A stretch of 64,000 bases of DNA from assembly GCA_017452525.1 (NCBI GenBank), contig JAFTMG010000136.1:1-64000 (forward strand). The letters run 5' to 3'. The notes under the pieces were generated by a model that worked only from the letters and a program-made list of their open reading frames with translations, did not search any database and was not told where the DNA came from. Shown here piece by piece: positions 36,470 through 43,684 of this stretch (within the stretch, counting starts at the first letter, position 1; the number at the start of each line of letters is the position of its first letter). The position numbers were made by a program, and so were the translations under genes. This DNA is from Clostridia bacterium. GTDB lineage: Bacteria > Bacillota > Clostridia > Oscillospirales > CAG-272.

Positions 36470-38017
36470 TTAAAGGTAGATATACGCGCCGACCGTAGGG
36501 ATCATCCCCTCTCCGTACGTAAGCCACCCGTCTCGGATCGCCTGTTCCACCACGTAGCCGCGCTCCATATTCGGCGCCTGATCGAACAAGGCGTAAATTT
36601 CATTTCTCAAAGAGATCAGTTTTTGCGTAAGCCCCTCATTGTACGGTCTTTCCGCCCCTCTGTTAAAGATCACGACGTTGGGAACGATGCCGCCCTCTTG
36701 TTTCAGATAACCGTATTCCAACAGCTTTTCCAGATAGATCGGCTCACACGCCTCCGCTTCTCCACGGCAGACCAACCATAAGGTGTATGCCTCGGCCCAG
36801 CTCAGGTGTGTGGGCGTTTTTTCTTGCATGTTTTTGAAAAAGAATTTGAACTGCCCGAAATCAAGCTCTTTTTTCACCTCGCTCCGATCGTGAGAAAGAT
36901 ACCCGTTCTCACCGACAAACGAAGGAGTTTCCCAATCGACCGTTTCGTATCCGGTCAATATCCAGGCACCGTCATCGGGGCGGGGCGGATATGAGTTTTT
37001 GTATTCACCGTGCGCCGCCCCGGCTTCCGCTGCGGCATATTGCAGCCAATCAAAGACGCGCACGATCAACGTCCATTTTGCCGCCTCATATCCGACGTAA
37101 CGGTAGTTCACCTTGGATCCGTCTTCCCGAATATAGGTATCGACCAATTCGCAGATCTTCTCCGTGAGTGCTTTCTGAAATTTCACGTTATTTTCGTGTC
37201 TTTTGCGCTGTTCCTCCCTGCTGACGATCCGAAACGCCGTTTGATATTTGTTTCCGATTTTTTCAAGCAGCTGCTCACGAACCAAAAAGGCAAGCTCGTC
37301 CTCCATATACGGCAGCGCGATGCCCAATTCCAGTGACAGCTCCTCGGCGGTTTGCGGATTTTCATACGTTTGGAGAAAAATATTTTTATACAGCAAATGG
37401 GTGATCACAGACCATGGCTGCCCTTTCTTGCCATCCCTGCCGCTCTGCACAAAAGCGATCTGCTCGGGGTGATAACTGCGCTTTCCAAATTCTCTTGCCA
37501 TATCCATACCTTCTTTCAATATTTCTCTTGCACGGAGCAGTCGGGACTTCACCGTGTTTGGGGAAAGAGAGAGCGATGCCGCGATCTCACGAACGTTTTG
37601 ATGATCCATATAATAGGCAACGACGATATTGCGGTAATCACTTTTGATGAACGCCAGCTCACGCCGAAGCAATGCCATTTGCTCCGCACGTATCATTTCA
37701 CCAAGGATGCTCTCGCTCTCGTCTTCTATATCGTACTCATCCGCGTCGGAACCGATCACCGACTCGTTTCGACTGTGTTTTTCCTTTGCCCATAAGGCAT
37801 AGCGGTTGCGCGCGATCTGCCATACCCATGCCGAAAAGCTCGTGGGCTCCGCGCCCCGGTTCAACGCAACGATGACCTGAAGCGCAATATCCTGTGTCAG
37901 GTCCTCCGCCTCCGTCTGATTTCCCGTCTTTTTCAAACAAAAGTAAAACAGCTTTTCCATGTAACTCTCGGCAAATTCGCGGATGAGCCGATCACCCATT
38001 TCGTCCGTTTTCCGCAT
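36470..38017 (-). CDS. ECF sigma factor with long C-terminal extension
   Basis: 515 aa from the ATG at 38017 (GGGAGG 8 nt upstream; the ATG at 38035 lacks one). Region 2: FCLKKTGNQTEAEDLTQDIALQ and FSAWVWQIARNRYALW. Region 4: DYRNIVVAYYMDHQNVREIAASLSLSPNTVKSRLLRAREIL. About 330 further residues follow, including winged-helix-like segments (TAEELSLELGIALPYMEDELAFLVREQLL, PIYLEKLLEYGYLKQEGG), far beyond the usual 170-200 aa. The extension may replace an anti-sigma factor by sensing a signal directly; no anti-sigma gene is adjacent. Confidence 0.85.
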   Translation of the reverse strand: MRKTDEMGDRLIREFAESYMEKLFYFCLKKTGNQTEAEDLTQDIALQVIVALNRGAEPTSFSAWVWQIARNRYALWAKEKHSRNESVIGSDADEYDIEDESESILGEMIRAEQMALLRRELAFIKSDYRNIVVAYYMDHQNVREIAASLSLSPNTVKSRLLRAREILKEGMDMAREFGKRSYHPEQIAFVQSGRDGKKGQPWSVITHLLYKNIFLQTYENPQTAEELSLELGIALPYMEDELAFLVREQLLEKIGNKYQTAFRIVSREEQRKRHENNVKFQKALTEKICELVDTYIREDGSKVNYRYVGYEAAKWTLIVRVFDWLQYAAAEAGAAHGEYKNSYPPRPDDGAWILTGYETVDWETPSFVGENGYLSHDRSEVKKELDFGQFKFFFKNMQEKTPTHLSWAEAYTLWLVCRGEAEACEPIYLEKLLEYGYLKQEGGIVPNVVIFNRGAERPYNEGLTQKLISLRNEIYALFDQAPNMERGYVVEQAIRDGWLTYGEGMIPTVGAYIYL

Positions 38018-38080
38018 TCTCTCGCCTCCCTTCATTCATATAGTGTGGCTTTTGTGAATTTGGGTGCATTGACTTAGAAG

Positions 38081-38109
38081 ATCATATCATAAAATTGTCA
38101 ATCTGTCCA
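38081..38109 (-). promoter_or_regulatory. Candidate promoter of the ECF sigma gene
   Basis: TGGACA (38104-38109), 17 bp, TATGAT (38081-38086), reading left. Confidence 0.55.
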
Positions 38110-38231
38110 TATAAAAATTTCTCACACGGTGAGCAAGTCACAGAATTAATCTATACTTTTGTAGTATACTATTCACAGATAAGAGAACCGCTCTTATCCC
38201 CCGAATCACGGGAAGAAAGGATGGTCACTCA

Positions 38232-39425
38232 ATGAGAGTATATGCAGATCATGCGGCGACCACCGCCGTACATCCCCAAGTCATCGAAGCAATGCTTCCC
38301 TACTTCCGCACCCATAGCGGCAACCCCTCCAGCCTGCACACCGCAGGGCAGGAGGCGGCATCCGTCCTCGCCGATGCGCGCGCGCGGATCGCCAAGTGCC
38401 TGAACGCCGCCCGCCCCGAGGAGATCTACTTCACCTCCGGCGGCAGCGAGGCAGACAATCAAGCCATTCTCTCCGCCGCCGAGCTCGGCGCGAAGAAAGA
38501 TAAAAAGCACATTATTTCCACCAAATTCGAGCATCACGCCGTCCTGCACACGCTGAACAAGCTGGAGAAGGCAGGCTTTGAGATCACCCTTCTGGACGTT
38601 CCGCCAAACGGTGTGATCCGCCCGGAGCAGGTCGCGGAGGCGATCCGCCCCGATACTGCCCTGGTCAGCGTCATGTTTGCCAACAACGAGATCGGCACGG
38701 TCCAGCCCATTGCCGAGATCGGCGCCGTTTGCCGTGAGCGCGGCGTTCTCTTCCACACCGACGCCGTGCAGGCGGTGGGACATCTGGAGGTCGACGTACA
38801 GGCAATGAATATCGACCTGCTCTCCCTCTCGGCACACAAATTCCACGGTCCCAAGGGTGTCGGCGCGCTGTATGCCCGCCGCAGCATCCGCCTGCAGAGC
38901 CTGATCGAAGGCGGCGCGCAGGAGCGAGGCAAGCGGGCGGGAACCGAGAACATCCCCGGCATCGTGGGCATGGCGACCGCGCTGGAATGGGCATGCGCCC
39001 ACCGCGAGGAGCACGCGGCACAGCTTCGCGTCCTGCGTGACAAGCTGATCTCCGCGCTCTCCGCCATTCCCCACTCGGTCCTCAACGGCGATCCCGACGC
39101 CCGCCTGCCGGGCAACGTCCACTTCTGCTTTGAGGGCATCGAGGGGGAATCCCTCCTGCTTCTGCTGGACGATGCCGGTGTGGAGGCGTCCTCCGGCTCC
39201 GCCTGCACCTCCGGCTCCCTGGACCCCAGCCACGTATTGCTGGCACTGGGTCGCCCCCATGAGGTGGCACACGGCTCCCTCCGTCTGACGCTGGGATACG
39301 AGACCACGGAGGAGGAGGTCGACCACATCATCCGCACCGTTCCCGGCATTGTCGCCTACCTGCGAAGCATCTCCCCTGTGTGGGACGCGCTGGAAAAGGG
39401 CGAACGCCCCTACATTTTAGCATAA
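38232..39425 (+). CDS. Cysteine desulfurase (NifS/IscS type)
   Basis: 397 aa. PLP enzyme that takes sulfur from cysteine for Fe-S clusters. Motifs: YADHAATTAVHPQVIEAM, the EHHAVLHTL segment with the PLP-stacking His, PLP lysine Lys203 in SAHKFHGPKG and the persulfide Cys325 in SSGSACTSGSLDPSH; the 10-residue active loop makes it group I (NifS/IscS). Paired with the scaffold gene 120 nt downstream. The SufC-SufB pair in the window lacks its own desulfurase, so this enzyme may also serve it. Confidence 0.94.
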   Translation: MRVYADHAATTAVHPQVIEAMLPYFRTHSGNPSSLHTAGQEAASVLADARARIAKCLNAARPEEIYFTSGGSEADNQAILSAAELGAKKDKKHIISTKFEHHAVLHTLNKLEKAGFEITLLDVPPNGVIRPEQVAEAIRPDTALVSVMFANNEIGTVQPIAEIGAVCRERGVLFHTDAVQAVGHLEVDVQAMNIDLLSLSAHKFHGPKGVGALYARRSIRLQSLIEGGAQERGKRAGTENIPGIVGMATALEWACAHREEHAAQLRVLRDKLISALSAIPHSVLNGDPDARLPGNVHFCFEGIEGESLLLLLDDAGVEASSGSACTSGSLDPSHVLLALGRPHEVAHGSLRLTLGYETTEEEVDHIIRTVPGIVAYLRSISPVWDALEKGERPYILA

Positions 39426-39433
39426 AAGAGAAG

Positions 39434-39536
39434 GTTTGAAAACAAATTTTTCAAACGACGTTTGTACCCGGGCGGCGAAACACCGTCGGTTTGGAAAAAC
39501 GAAACCGCCACAAACGCAAATTACCGGAAAGGAAGG
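39434..39536 (+). promoter_or_regulatory. Intercistronic structured element (nifS/nifU), full form
   Basis: P1: GTTTGAAAA / TTTTCAAAC (39434-39456). Closing stem: CGTTTGT (39459-39465) with ACAAACG (39510-39516), enclosing two hairpins (GGCGGCGAAACACCGTC and GGTTTGGAAAAACGAAACC). The tail CCGGAAAGGAAGG (39524-39536) is the ribosome site of the scaffold gene. Two other full copies in the window, at 40789 and 43540, keep the fold while the sequence changes. Confidence 0.7.
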
Positions 39537-39545
39537 TTAAAATAT

Positions 39546-39974
39546 ATGTTATACAGCGAAAAAGTCATGGATCATTTCCGCAATCCCCGCAACGTGGGTA
39601 AGCTGGACAACGCCGACGGTGTCGGCGAGGTGGGTAACGCCAAATGCGGCGATATCATGAAGATCTTTCTCAAGATAGAAGAAGGGATCATTACCGACGT
39701 AAAATTCAACACCTTCGGCTGCGGCTCCGCCATTGCCGCCAGCTCGATGGCAACCGAGATGATCAAGGGACGGTCCGTGGAGGATGCCTTGACCCTTTCC
39801 AACCGCGCCGTGGTGGAAGCGCTGGACGGTCTGCCGCCCCACAAGATCCACTGCTCCGTGCTGGCGGAAGAGGCGGTGCGCGCCGCCGTCAAGGACTACT
39901 ACGACAAAAACGGCATAGCGTATAACCCCAAGCTCTTCAAAAACGCCCACGAGTGCGAGCATTGCCACCTCTGA
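39546..39974 (+). CDS. nifU: Fe-S cluster scaffold, IscU/NifU N-terminal type
   Basis: 142 aa from the ATG at 39546. The three cluster Cys are present: Cys34 in NAKCGD (with the Asp36 that labilises the cluster), Cys59 in FNTFGCGSAIAASS and Cys103 in HKIHCSVLAEEA. A clostridial C-terminal tail ends HECEHCHL, adding a CxxC pair. Acts with the cysteine desulfurase upstream. There is no SufU-type zinc-region insert, so it is a NifU/IscU-like scaffold. Translation probably depends on the structured element just before it. Confidence 0.92.
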   Translation: MLYSEKVMDHFRNPRNVGKLDNADGVGEVGNAKCGDIMKIFLKIEEGIITDVKFNTFGCGSAIAASSMATEMIKGRSVEDALTLSNRAVVEALDGLPPHKIHCSVLAEEAVRAAVKDYYDKNGIAYNPKLFKNAHECEHCHL

Positions 39975-39977
39975 ATC

Positions 39978-40011
39978 CGCGACCGCGAGGGATCCCCTTC
40001 CCTTGCGGTCT
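39978..40011 (+). terminator. Terminator after nifU
   Basis: GACCGC.AGGG pairs with CCCT.GCGGTC, followed by TTTTC. Confidence 0.75.
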
Positions 40012-40041
40012 TTTCGCCGCCAAGCCGCAATCAATCATTGC

Positions 40042-40070
40042 TCGACAAATCGCCGCGTTTATGGTACAAT
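40042..40070 (+). promoter_or_regulatory. Promoter of the 230-aa XRE gene
   Basis: TCGACA (40042-40047), 17 bp, TACAAT (40065-40070). Confidence 0.7.
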
Positions 40071-40101
40071 AGAGACAGAAATACTCGCGCGGAGGTGGAT
40101 C

Positions 40102-40794
40102 ATGTTCAATACGCAAAAATTCGGGCGCAATCTGGCACGCCTGCGCCACACGGCGGACATGACGCAGACCGAGCTTGCCGACCGATTGAATCTGACCCGC
40201 CAAGCGGTCTCTCGCTACGAGCTGGGCGAGAGCTTTCCCGACGTCTCCATCCTCGTGCTGATCGCCGACATTTTCGCCGTCACCTTGGACGAGCTGATCG
40301 GCGCGGGCGAGCCGACACGGGGAGAGTCCCGCATTTTGCGGGACGTGGCAATGGGCAATTGCGACACCGCCGCGGACAGCGCCTCCGACCTGATCGGGCT
40401 GGCGCCCTATCTGAAGCCGAGCGTTCTGAGGGTCCTCGCCGAAAAGCTCTCCCCGCACGGGATCGACCTCTCCGATCTGCTTTCGCTGGCGGAATATTTG
40501 AGCGACGAAAGCGTGATCACGCTGCTTTCCCGCGCCGACCCCGACACGGTGGATGAAGAACTGCTCGCGCGGCTGATGCCCCTGCTGGACGAGCGCTCGA
40601 AAATGACCGTCTTTCAGAAGATCCTCGACGGAGAGATGGATTGGCACATGATCGCTGCCCTGCTCCCTTACGCCGAATATCTCAATTCACAAATAGAAGC
40701 GGCGGTGGTAGAGGGCGTGCTCCCGTGGGAGGTGCTCGACCTGCTTCGCCGTACGCGGATGGCGATAAGGGAGAGAAAAAGGCGAGAAGTTTGA
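40102..40794 (+). CDS. XRE-family regulator with alpha-helical C-terminal domain
   Basis: 230 aa from the ATG at 40102 (GGAGG 7 nt upstream). N-terminal helix-turn-helix: FGRNLARLRHTADMTQTELA and LTRQAVSRYELGESFPDVSIL. From about residue 75 there are short helical repeats (LSPHGIDLSDLLSLAEYLSD, ILDGEMDWHMIAALLPY), a layout common in Clostridia for regulators sensing through a repeat domain. Its stop codon lies inside the first arm of a structured element that should precede a second cistron; what follows is instead a group II intron end and AT-rich foreign DNA. Confidence 0.85.
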   Translation: MFNTQKFGRNLARLRHTADMTQTELADRLNLTRQAVSRYELGESFPDVSILVLIADIFAVTLDELIGAGEPTRGESRILRDVAMGNCDTAADSASDLIGLAPYLKPSVLRVLAEKLSPHGIDLSDLLSLAEYLSDESVITLLSRADPDTVDEELLARLMPLLDERSKMTVFQKILDGEMDWHMIAALLPYAEYLNSQIEAAVVEGVLPWEVLDLLRRTRMAIRERKRREV

Positions 40795-40893
40795 AAAATA
40801 AATTTTTCAAACAGCATTTGTGCCTTGACGGCTAAACGCCGTCATTTCGGAAAACCGAAACCGTCACAAAAGCAAGTTATCAGAAAGGAATGG
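40789..40893 (+). promoter_or_regulatory. Intercistronic structured element, full form, now without a downstream gene
   Basis: P1: GTTTGAAAA / TTTTCAAAC (40789-40812), overlapping the regulator's stop. Closing stem: TTTGTG (40817-40822) with CACAAA (40865-40870), around GACGGC-TAAA-CGCCGTC and TTTCGG-AAAA-CCGAAA. The tail CAGAAAGGAATGG (40881-40893) is a ribosome-site sequence, but 8 nt later the group II intron fragment begins, so the natural second cistron has been lost. Confidence 0.7.
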
Positions 40894-40900
40894 GCATATA

Positions 40901-41009
40901 ATCGGGTAGGAGACGGTAATTAACCGCCGACCTCCCACACCACCGTGCGTACCGTTCGGTACGCGGCGGTTCAATCATAAATAATGCAGAGACTTGTACG
41001 CCTCGGATA
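40901..41009 (-). mobile_element. Group IIC intron, truncated: 3' end only
   Basis: On the minus strand: a domain IV remnant, then domain V GAACCGCCGCG..GGTACGCACGGTGGTG (about 40941-40972), domain VI and the 3' terminus CCTACCCGAT at 40901. It matches the 3' end of the complete intron at 42463-42999, closely through CAGAGACTTGTAYGCCTCGRATA, and diverges abruptly at about 41009, where AT-rich DNA begins. Confidence 0.8.
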
Positions 41010-41138
41010 TGTCATAATACACACGATGAAGAAATCATTTCAACAGTTGCTAATCGTATTATTCGAATTAACTCAACCATTGAATATGACCACGTGATTA
41101 ATTATGAAGAGTATCTTAAAAAATTAGATAAACAATAG
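41010..41138 (+). pseudogene. C-terminal remnant of an ABC-type ATPase
   Basis: The frame ending at TAG 41136-41138 reads THDEEIISTVANRIIRIN followed by an ending YEEYLKKLDKQ. THDEE followed by ADRII-like sequence is what follows the H-loop in LolD/MacB-type or ABC-F ATPases. No start codon; the frame runs into the intron fragment. AT-rich codons differ from the host, so it arrived with the island. Family assignment is from about 40 residues. Confidence 0.4.
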
Positions 41139-41471
41139 GTAATTAAGAAAAATTATTGAAGATTTGCAAGAAAGTTTTCAAAAAATAAAGTTGGTTGATT
41201 AAATTTTAATTTTTGCAATTCAAATCAAATTTTCCCAAAATACAACATATAGTAATTTTATATTACAAAAATCTATATATTGCAATGAAAAGGTTAAATA
41301 TAAATTTTAGTCTTTTTTTGCTTTGTAGAAAAATGTCGAATATAAAAAACGAACAAAAATTTTGATTTAACTATTGACAAACCAACTTTTGTGTGATAAC
41401 CTTTAATTAACAATTATGATATTTTCATTTGTGCAAAATTAAAATTTAATATTTGGTTTTAGAGGTGTGTT
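41139..41471. other. AT-rich spacer of the foreign island
   Basis: Very AT-rich, many stop codons in all frames, no convincing ORF. A possible promoter for the next gene is TTGACA near 41374-41379 followed by a weak -10 (GATAAC). No inverted repeats or insertion-sequence ends seen. Confidence 0.4.
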
Positions 41472-42413
41472 GTGAATAGAACTGATGACGGTAAATCCAA
41501 CCTAAAAGGAAATAACGAGAGTTTTCAATATCTCGGTAGTGTTTCGCCCGAAGAGGAGATTCGCCTTGCAGAAGAAAGAAAACGAAAGTCAAAGAGAAGA
41601 ACACGCTTAATTGCTGGCATCTTGGCTGGTGGAACTTTGATGGGTTCTATCACTGTAGGTTATTTAAAAAATAACGCTCTTATTTCGCCCTATTTTAGTG
41701 ATATAGGGAAAGATTTATTCGCCACACCCGAATATAAAGAATTATATAAAGAATATAAAGATTACTCTATGCCAGATTTAAATTTTACTAAAGCATCTGG
41801 ATCTCTTGTAGGTTTTTATATGGATCATTTTAGTTTAACCGAAGAAGAGGCAAACTTATTTACTTCTTTAAAAGCTGCGTTTTTTACGAAAGACAAGATG
41901 TATGCATTTAGTGTAGTGGTTAAGGGAATTGATATCAACGGAACAAAATCAAAACAGCCTATTTATTCGTTATTAGAATATCAATTAAATGAAGAAATTG
42001 TACAAGATTTAATAAAAAATAAAGATGATCGTGTTGCACAAAATCTAATGATTACTGAAATCTCTAAAAAGTTTACTCCAAGATTAATTTCAGAACTTGA
42101 TTGTATGCCTCATGTAATGTTTTATTATGATGGAGGCAATACAAGTGGATATGGTATGTATGATTTTGAAAAAGGATATTTATCTGGAATTGCATTCTTA
42201 ATGGCTGATACTCCAAAATTAGTTACAATTTATAGTGATGCTGCTCCAAGGTTAACAAAAGATGCACAGGGGGTTTATCAGGTTAATGGTGATATATACT
42301 TTTGTCAAATCAAAGAAGAATTAGGTGAAGTAGAAATGTTTTTTACTAATAATTCGATCAATTTACCGAGACAATATGATAATTTAATTAACTCTGGTGA
42401 TTTGGCGAAATAA
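41472..42413 (+). CDS. Orphan membrane-anchored protein of the AT-rich island
   Basis: 313 aa from GTG 41472 with GAGGTG upstream. Cytoplasmic N-terminus rich in charged residues (SPEEEIRLAEERKRKSKRRTR), one membrane segment at about 46-65 (LIAGILAGGTLMGSITVGYL), then an extracytoplasmic domain of about 245 residues with no repeats, no lipobox and few cysteines. I do not recognise the family. Codons are strongly AT-biased (AAA, TTA, ATT), unlike every neighbour. A short ACACTA/TAGTGT dyad at 42421-42441 may end the transcript. Confidence 0.7.
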   Translation: MNRTDDGKSNLKGNNESFQYLGSVSPEEEIRLAEERKRKSKRRTRLIAGILAGGTLMGSITVGYLKNNALISPYFSDIGKDLFATPEYKELYKEYKDYSMPDLNFTKASGSLVGFYMDHFSLTEEEANLFTSLKAAFFTKDKMYAFSVVVKGIDINGTKSKQPIYSLLEYQLNEEIVQDLIKNKDDRVAQNLMITEISKKFTPRLISELDCMPHVMFYYDGGNTSGYGMYDFEKGYLSGIAFLMADTPKLVTIYSDAAPRLTKDAQGVYQVNGDIYFCQIKEELGEVEMFFTNNSINLPRQYDNLINSGDLAK

Positions 42414-42462
42414 AAATTAGACACTACATTTGCTATAGTGTTCAGACTGTAGACAAACCCTA

Positions 42463-42999
42463 ATCGAGTAGGAATCTAACCATTAATTGATTAGCTGTCC
42501 TCTCACACCACCGTGCGTACCAATCGGTACACGGCGGTTCAATCATAAATTGTGCAGAGACTTGTATGCCTCGAATACCGACCTCCTTTAGTCATTTACT
42601 CCAAACTTATGATTGTTCAGCCCTTCCCAAGTTTTTTTCCCTTGGTACTATGGCTTCTGCTGACTTCTTGTAGTTCGTTGTTACTACGTTTTTCCGTCTG
42701 CAAGACCTCCTCGGGTAAGCATAGTCACCTTCACCTCATGTATCTGCTGTATTTACGCTTTGAAATTCGGGCAGTATTGGACTTCTTCTTGTCTGGGAGA
42801 GTCGTACGTCCCAATTCAGACTTATATGCGATTTCTGTTCGTCGGCTCGGAACTTTGCCCATCGGAAACTTTTCATCCCTCAATCCGGCTTCCTTCAGAT
42901 TCCACCTCGCGATGGACACCCTTGCCTTCGGCCAATGCTTCCTACTACCAAGCGCATAATGGACTTTCACCACCAAGTTATCGCCCATGCTGGGCGCAC
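42463..42999 (-). mobile_element. Complete ORF-less group IIC intron
   Basis: 537 nt on the minus strand. It opens with GTGCGCCCAGCATGGGCG at 42999 and contains the conserved blocks AAGGCAAGGGTGTCC, GTGGAATCTGAAGGAAGC, CTTACCCGAGGAGGTCT and GTCAGCAGAAGCCATAGTAC. Domain V is GAACCGCCGTG..GGTACGCACGGTGGTG (about 42508-42540), and it ends CCTACTCGAT at 42463. These match the Oceanobacillus-type IIC ribozyme as I know it. Domain IV has no reverse transcriptase, so mobility needs a maturase in trans. It sits immediately downstream of an intrinsic terminator, the known IIC target. Confidence 0.88.
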
Positions 43000-43003
43000 C
43001 AGA

Positions 43004-43037
43004 AAAGAGCCTCGGGCCTGTGACCCGAGGCTCTTTT
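43004..43037 (-). terminator. Terminator of the coat-like operon; intron insertion target
   Basis: AAGAGCCTCGGG pairs with CCCGAGGCTCTT; on the minus strand TTTTCTG follows and then the intron's GTGCG. The hairpin is intact. Confidence 0.85.
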
Positions 43038-43038
43038 T

Positions 43039-43320
43039 TTAACCCTTCGCGGCAAACTTTTGCCGTGCGGCGGTGATCTTTTGCTCCTCTGCCGCCTCCA
43101 CGGGATACCATCCGCGCTCGTTCATCACGGCGAACAGCTCTTCCTGGGTGCGGTGCACGTCATTCAGCAGTCCCGAGAAGCAGTTCTTCACGGGTGTGTG
43201 ATAGGCTTCATTGAGGGACTCGTTATAGATCCCGCTGAGAAACTTCTGCGAGGAGAGCGCATCCATCATGCGATCCTTGTCCTGAAAATCACAGGACTTG
43301 ACGTTTTGCTTGACTTCCAT
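43039..43320 (-). CDS. CotF-like spore coat protein
   Basis: 93 aa. A four-helix-type CotF/DUF-like protein: KDRMMDALSSQKFLSGIYNESLNEAY, HTPVKNCFSGLLNDVHRTQEELFAVMNERGWYPVEAA. The KFLSGIYNE and NERGWYPVE motifs are hallmarks of the clostridial CotF-related coat family. Expected in the mother cell during sporulation. Twelve nt after the 61-aa gene and last in the operon. Confidence 0.85.
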   Translation of the reverse strand: MEVKQNVKSCDFQDKDRMMDALSSQKFLSGIYNESLNEAYHTPVKNCFSGLLNDVHRTQEELFAVMNERGWYPVEAAEEQKITAARQKFAAKG

Positions 43321-43332
43321 ACTCTTCCTCCG

Positions 43333-43518
43333 TCAGTGCAGATTGGCATAGAGCTGATCAAAATGCTTCTGATGCGTCTGTGCCAGTGACTCGAATTTAC
43401 TTTTCAGCGAGAGATCCTCGGTCTTTTCCGCGTAGTCCGAAAATTTGGCAACCAGATTCTGCTCCATCGAGAGCAGATCGGAAAGGCTTGCCAGCTCCTT
43501 GGTGGTGATCTGTGCCAT
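43333..43518 (-). CDS. Small helical protein, partner of the CotF-like protein
   Basis: 61 aa: TTKELASLSDLLSMEQNLVAKFSDYAEKTEDLSLKSKFESLAQTHQKHFDQLYANL. Entirely helical, with the ELxxLxDLLxxEQ pattern of the short companion usually encoded just before CotF-like genes in Clostridia. The Shine-Dalgarno is weak (AAAAGAG), and the structured element upstream may influence its translation. Confidence 0.8.
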   Translation of the reverse strand: MAQITTKELASLSDLLSMEQNLVAKFSDYAEKTEDLSLKSKFESLAQTHQKHFDQLYANLH

Positions 43519-43539
43519 TTTTTTGCTCTTTTCTTTTTT

Positions 43540-43628
43540 TCATTGGCTTTTGCGGCGGTTTCGGCTTTGCGACGTGACGCCGTTGCGCCGCCGTGCCGCA
43601 AACACCGTCTGAAAATTGAATTTCAGAC
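43540..43628 (-). promoter_or_regulatory. Intercistronic structured element, divergent full form
   Basis: On the minus strand P1 is GTCTGAAA / TTTCAGAC (43607-43628). The closing stem TTTGCGGC (43595-43602) pairs with GCCGCAAA (43549-43556) and encloses two hairpins (CGGCG..CGCCG-like and a GCCGAAACC segment). Compared with the copies at 39434 and 40789, both sides of the stems change together (TTTGT/ACAAA becomes TTTGCGGC/GCCGCAAA). Confidence 0.6.
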
Positions 43629-43684
43629 CTTGTGCCGATCGGCAGTTGAATTTTGACCGATTGCTCGGTCAATATCAGTATGCC

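Noticed and set aside
42552..43111. ORFs of 126-135 codons on both strands in the intron region
   Set aside because: They lie inside conserved group IIC ribozyme domains; such frames are often mis-annotated as hypothetical proteins.
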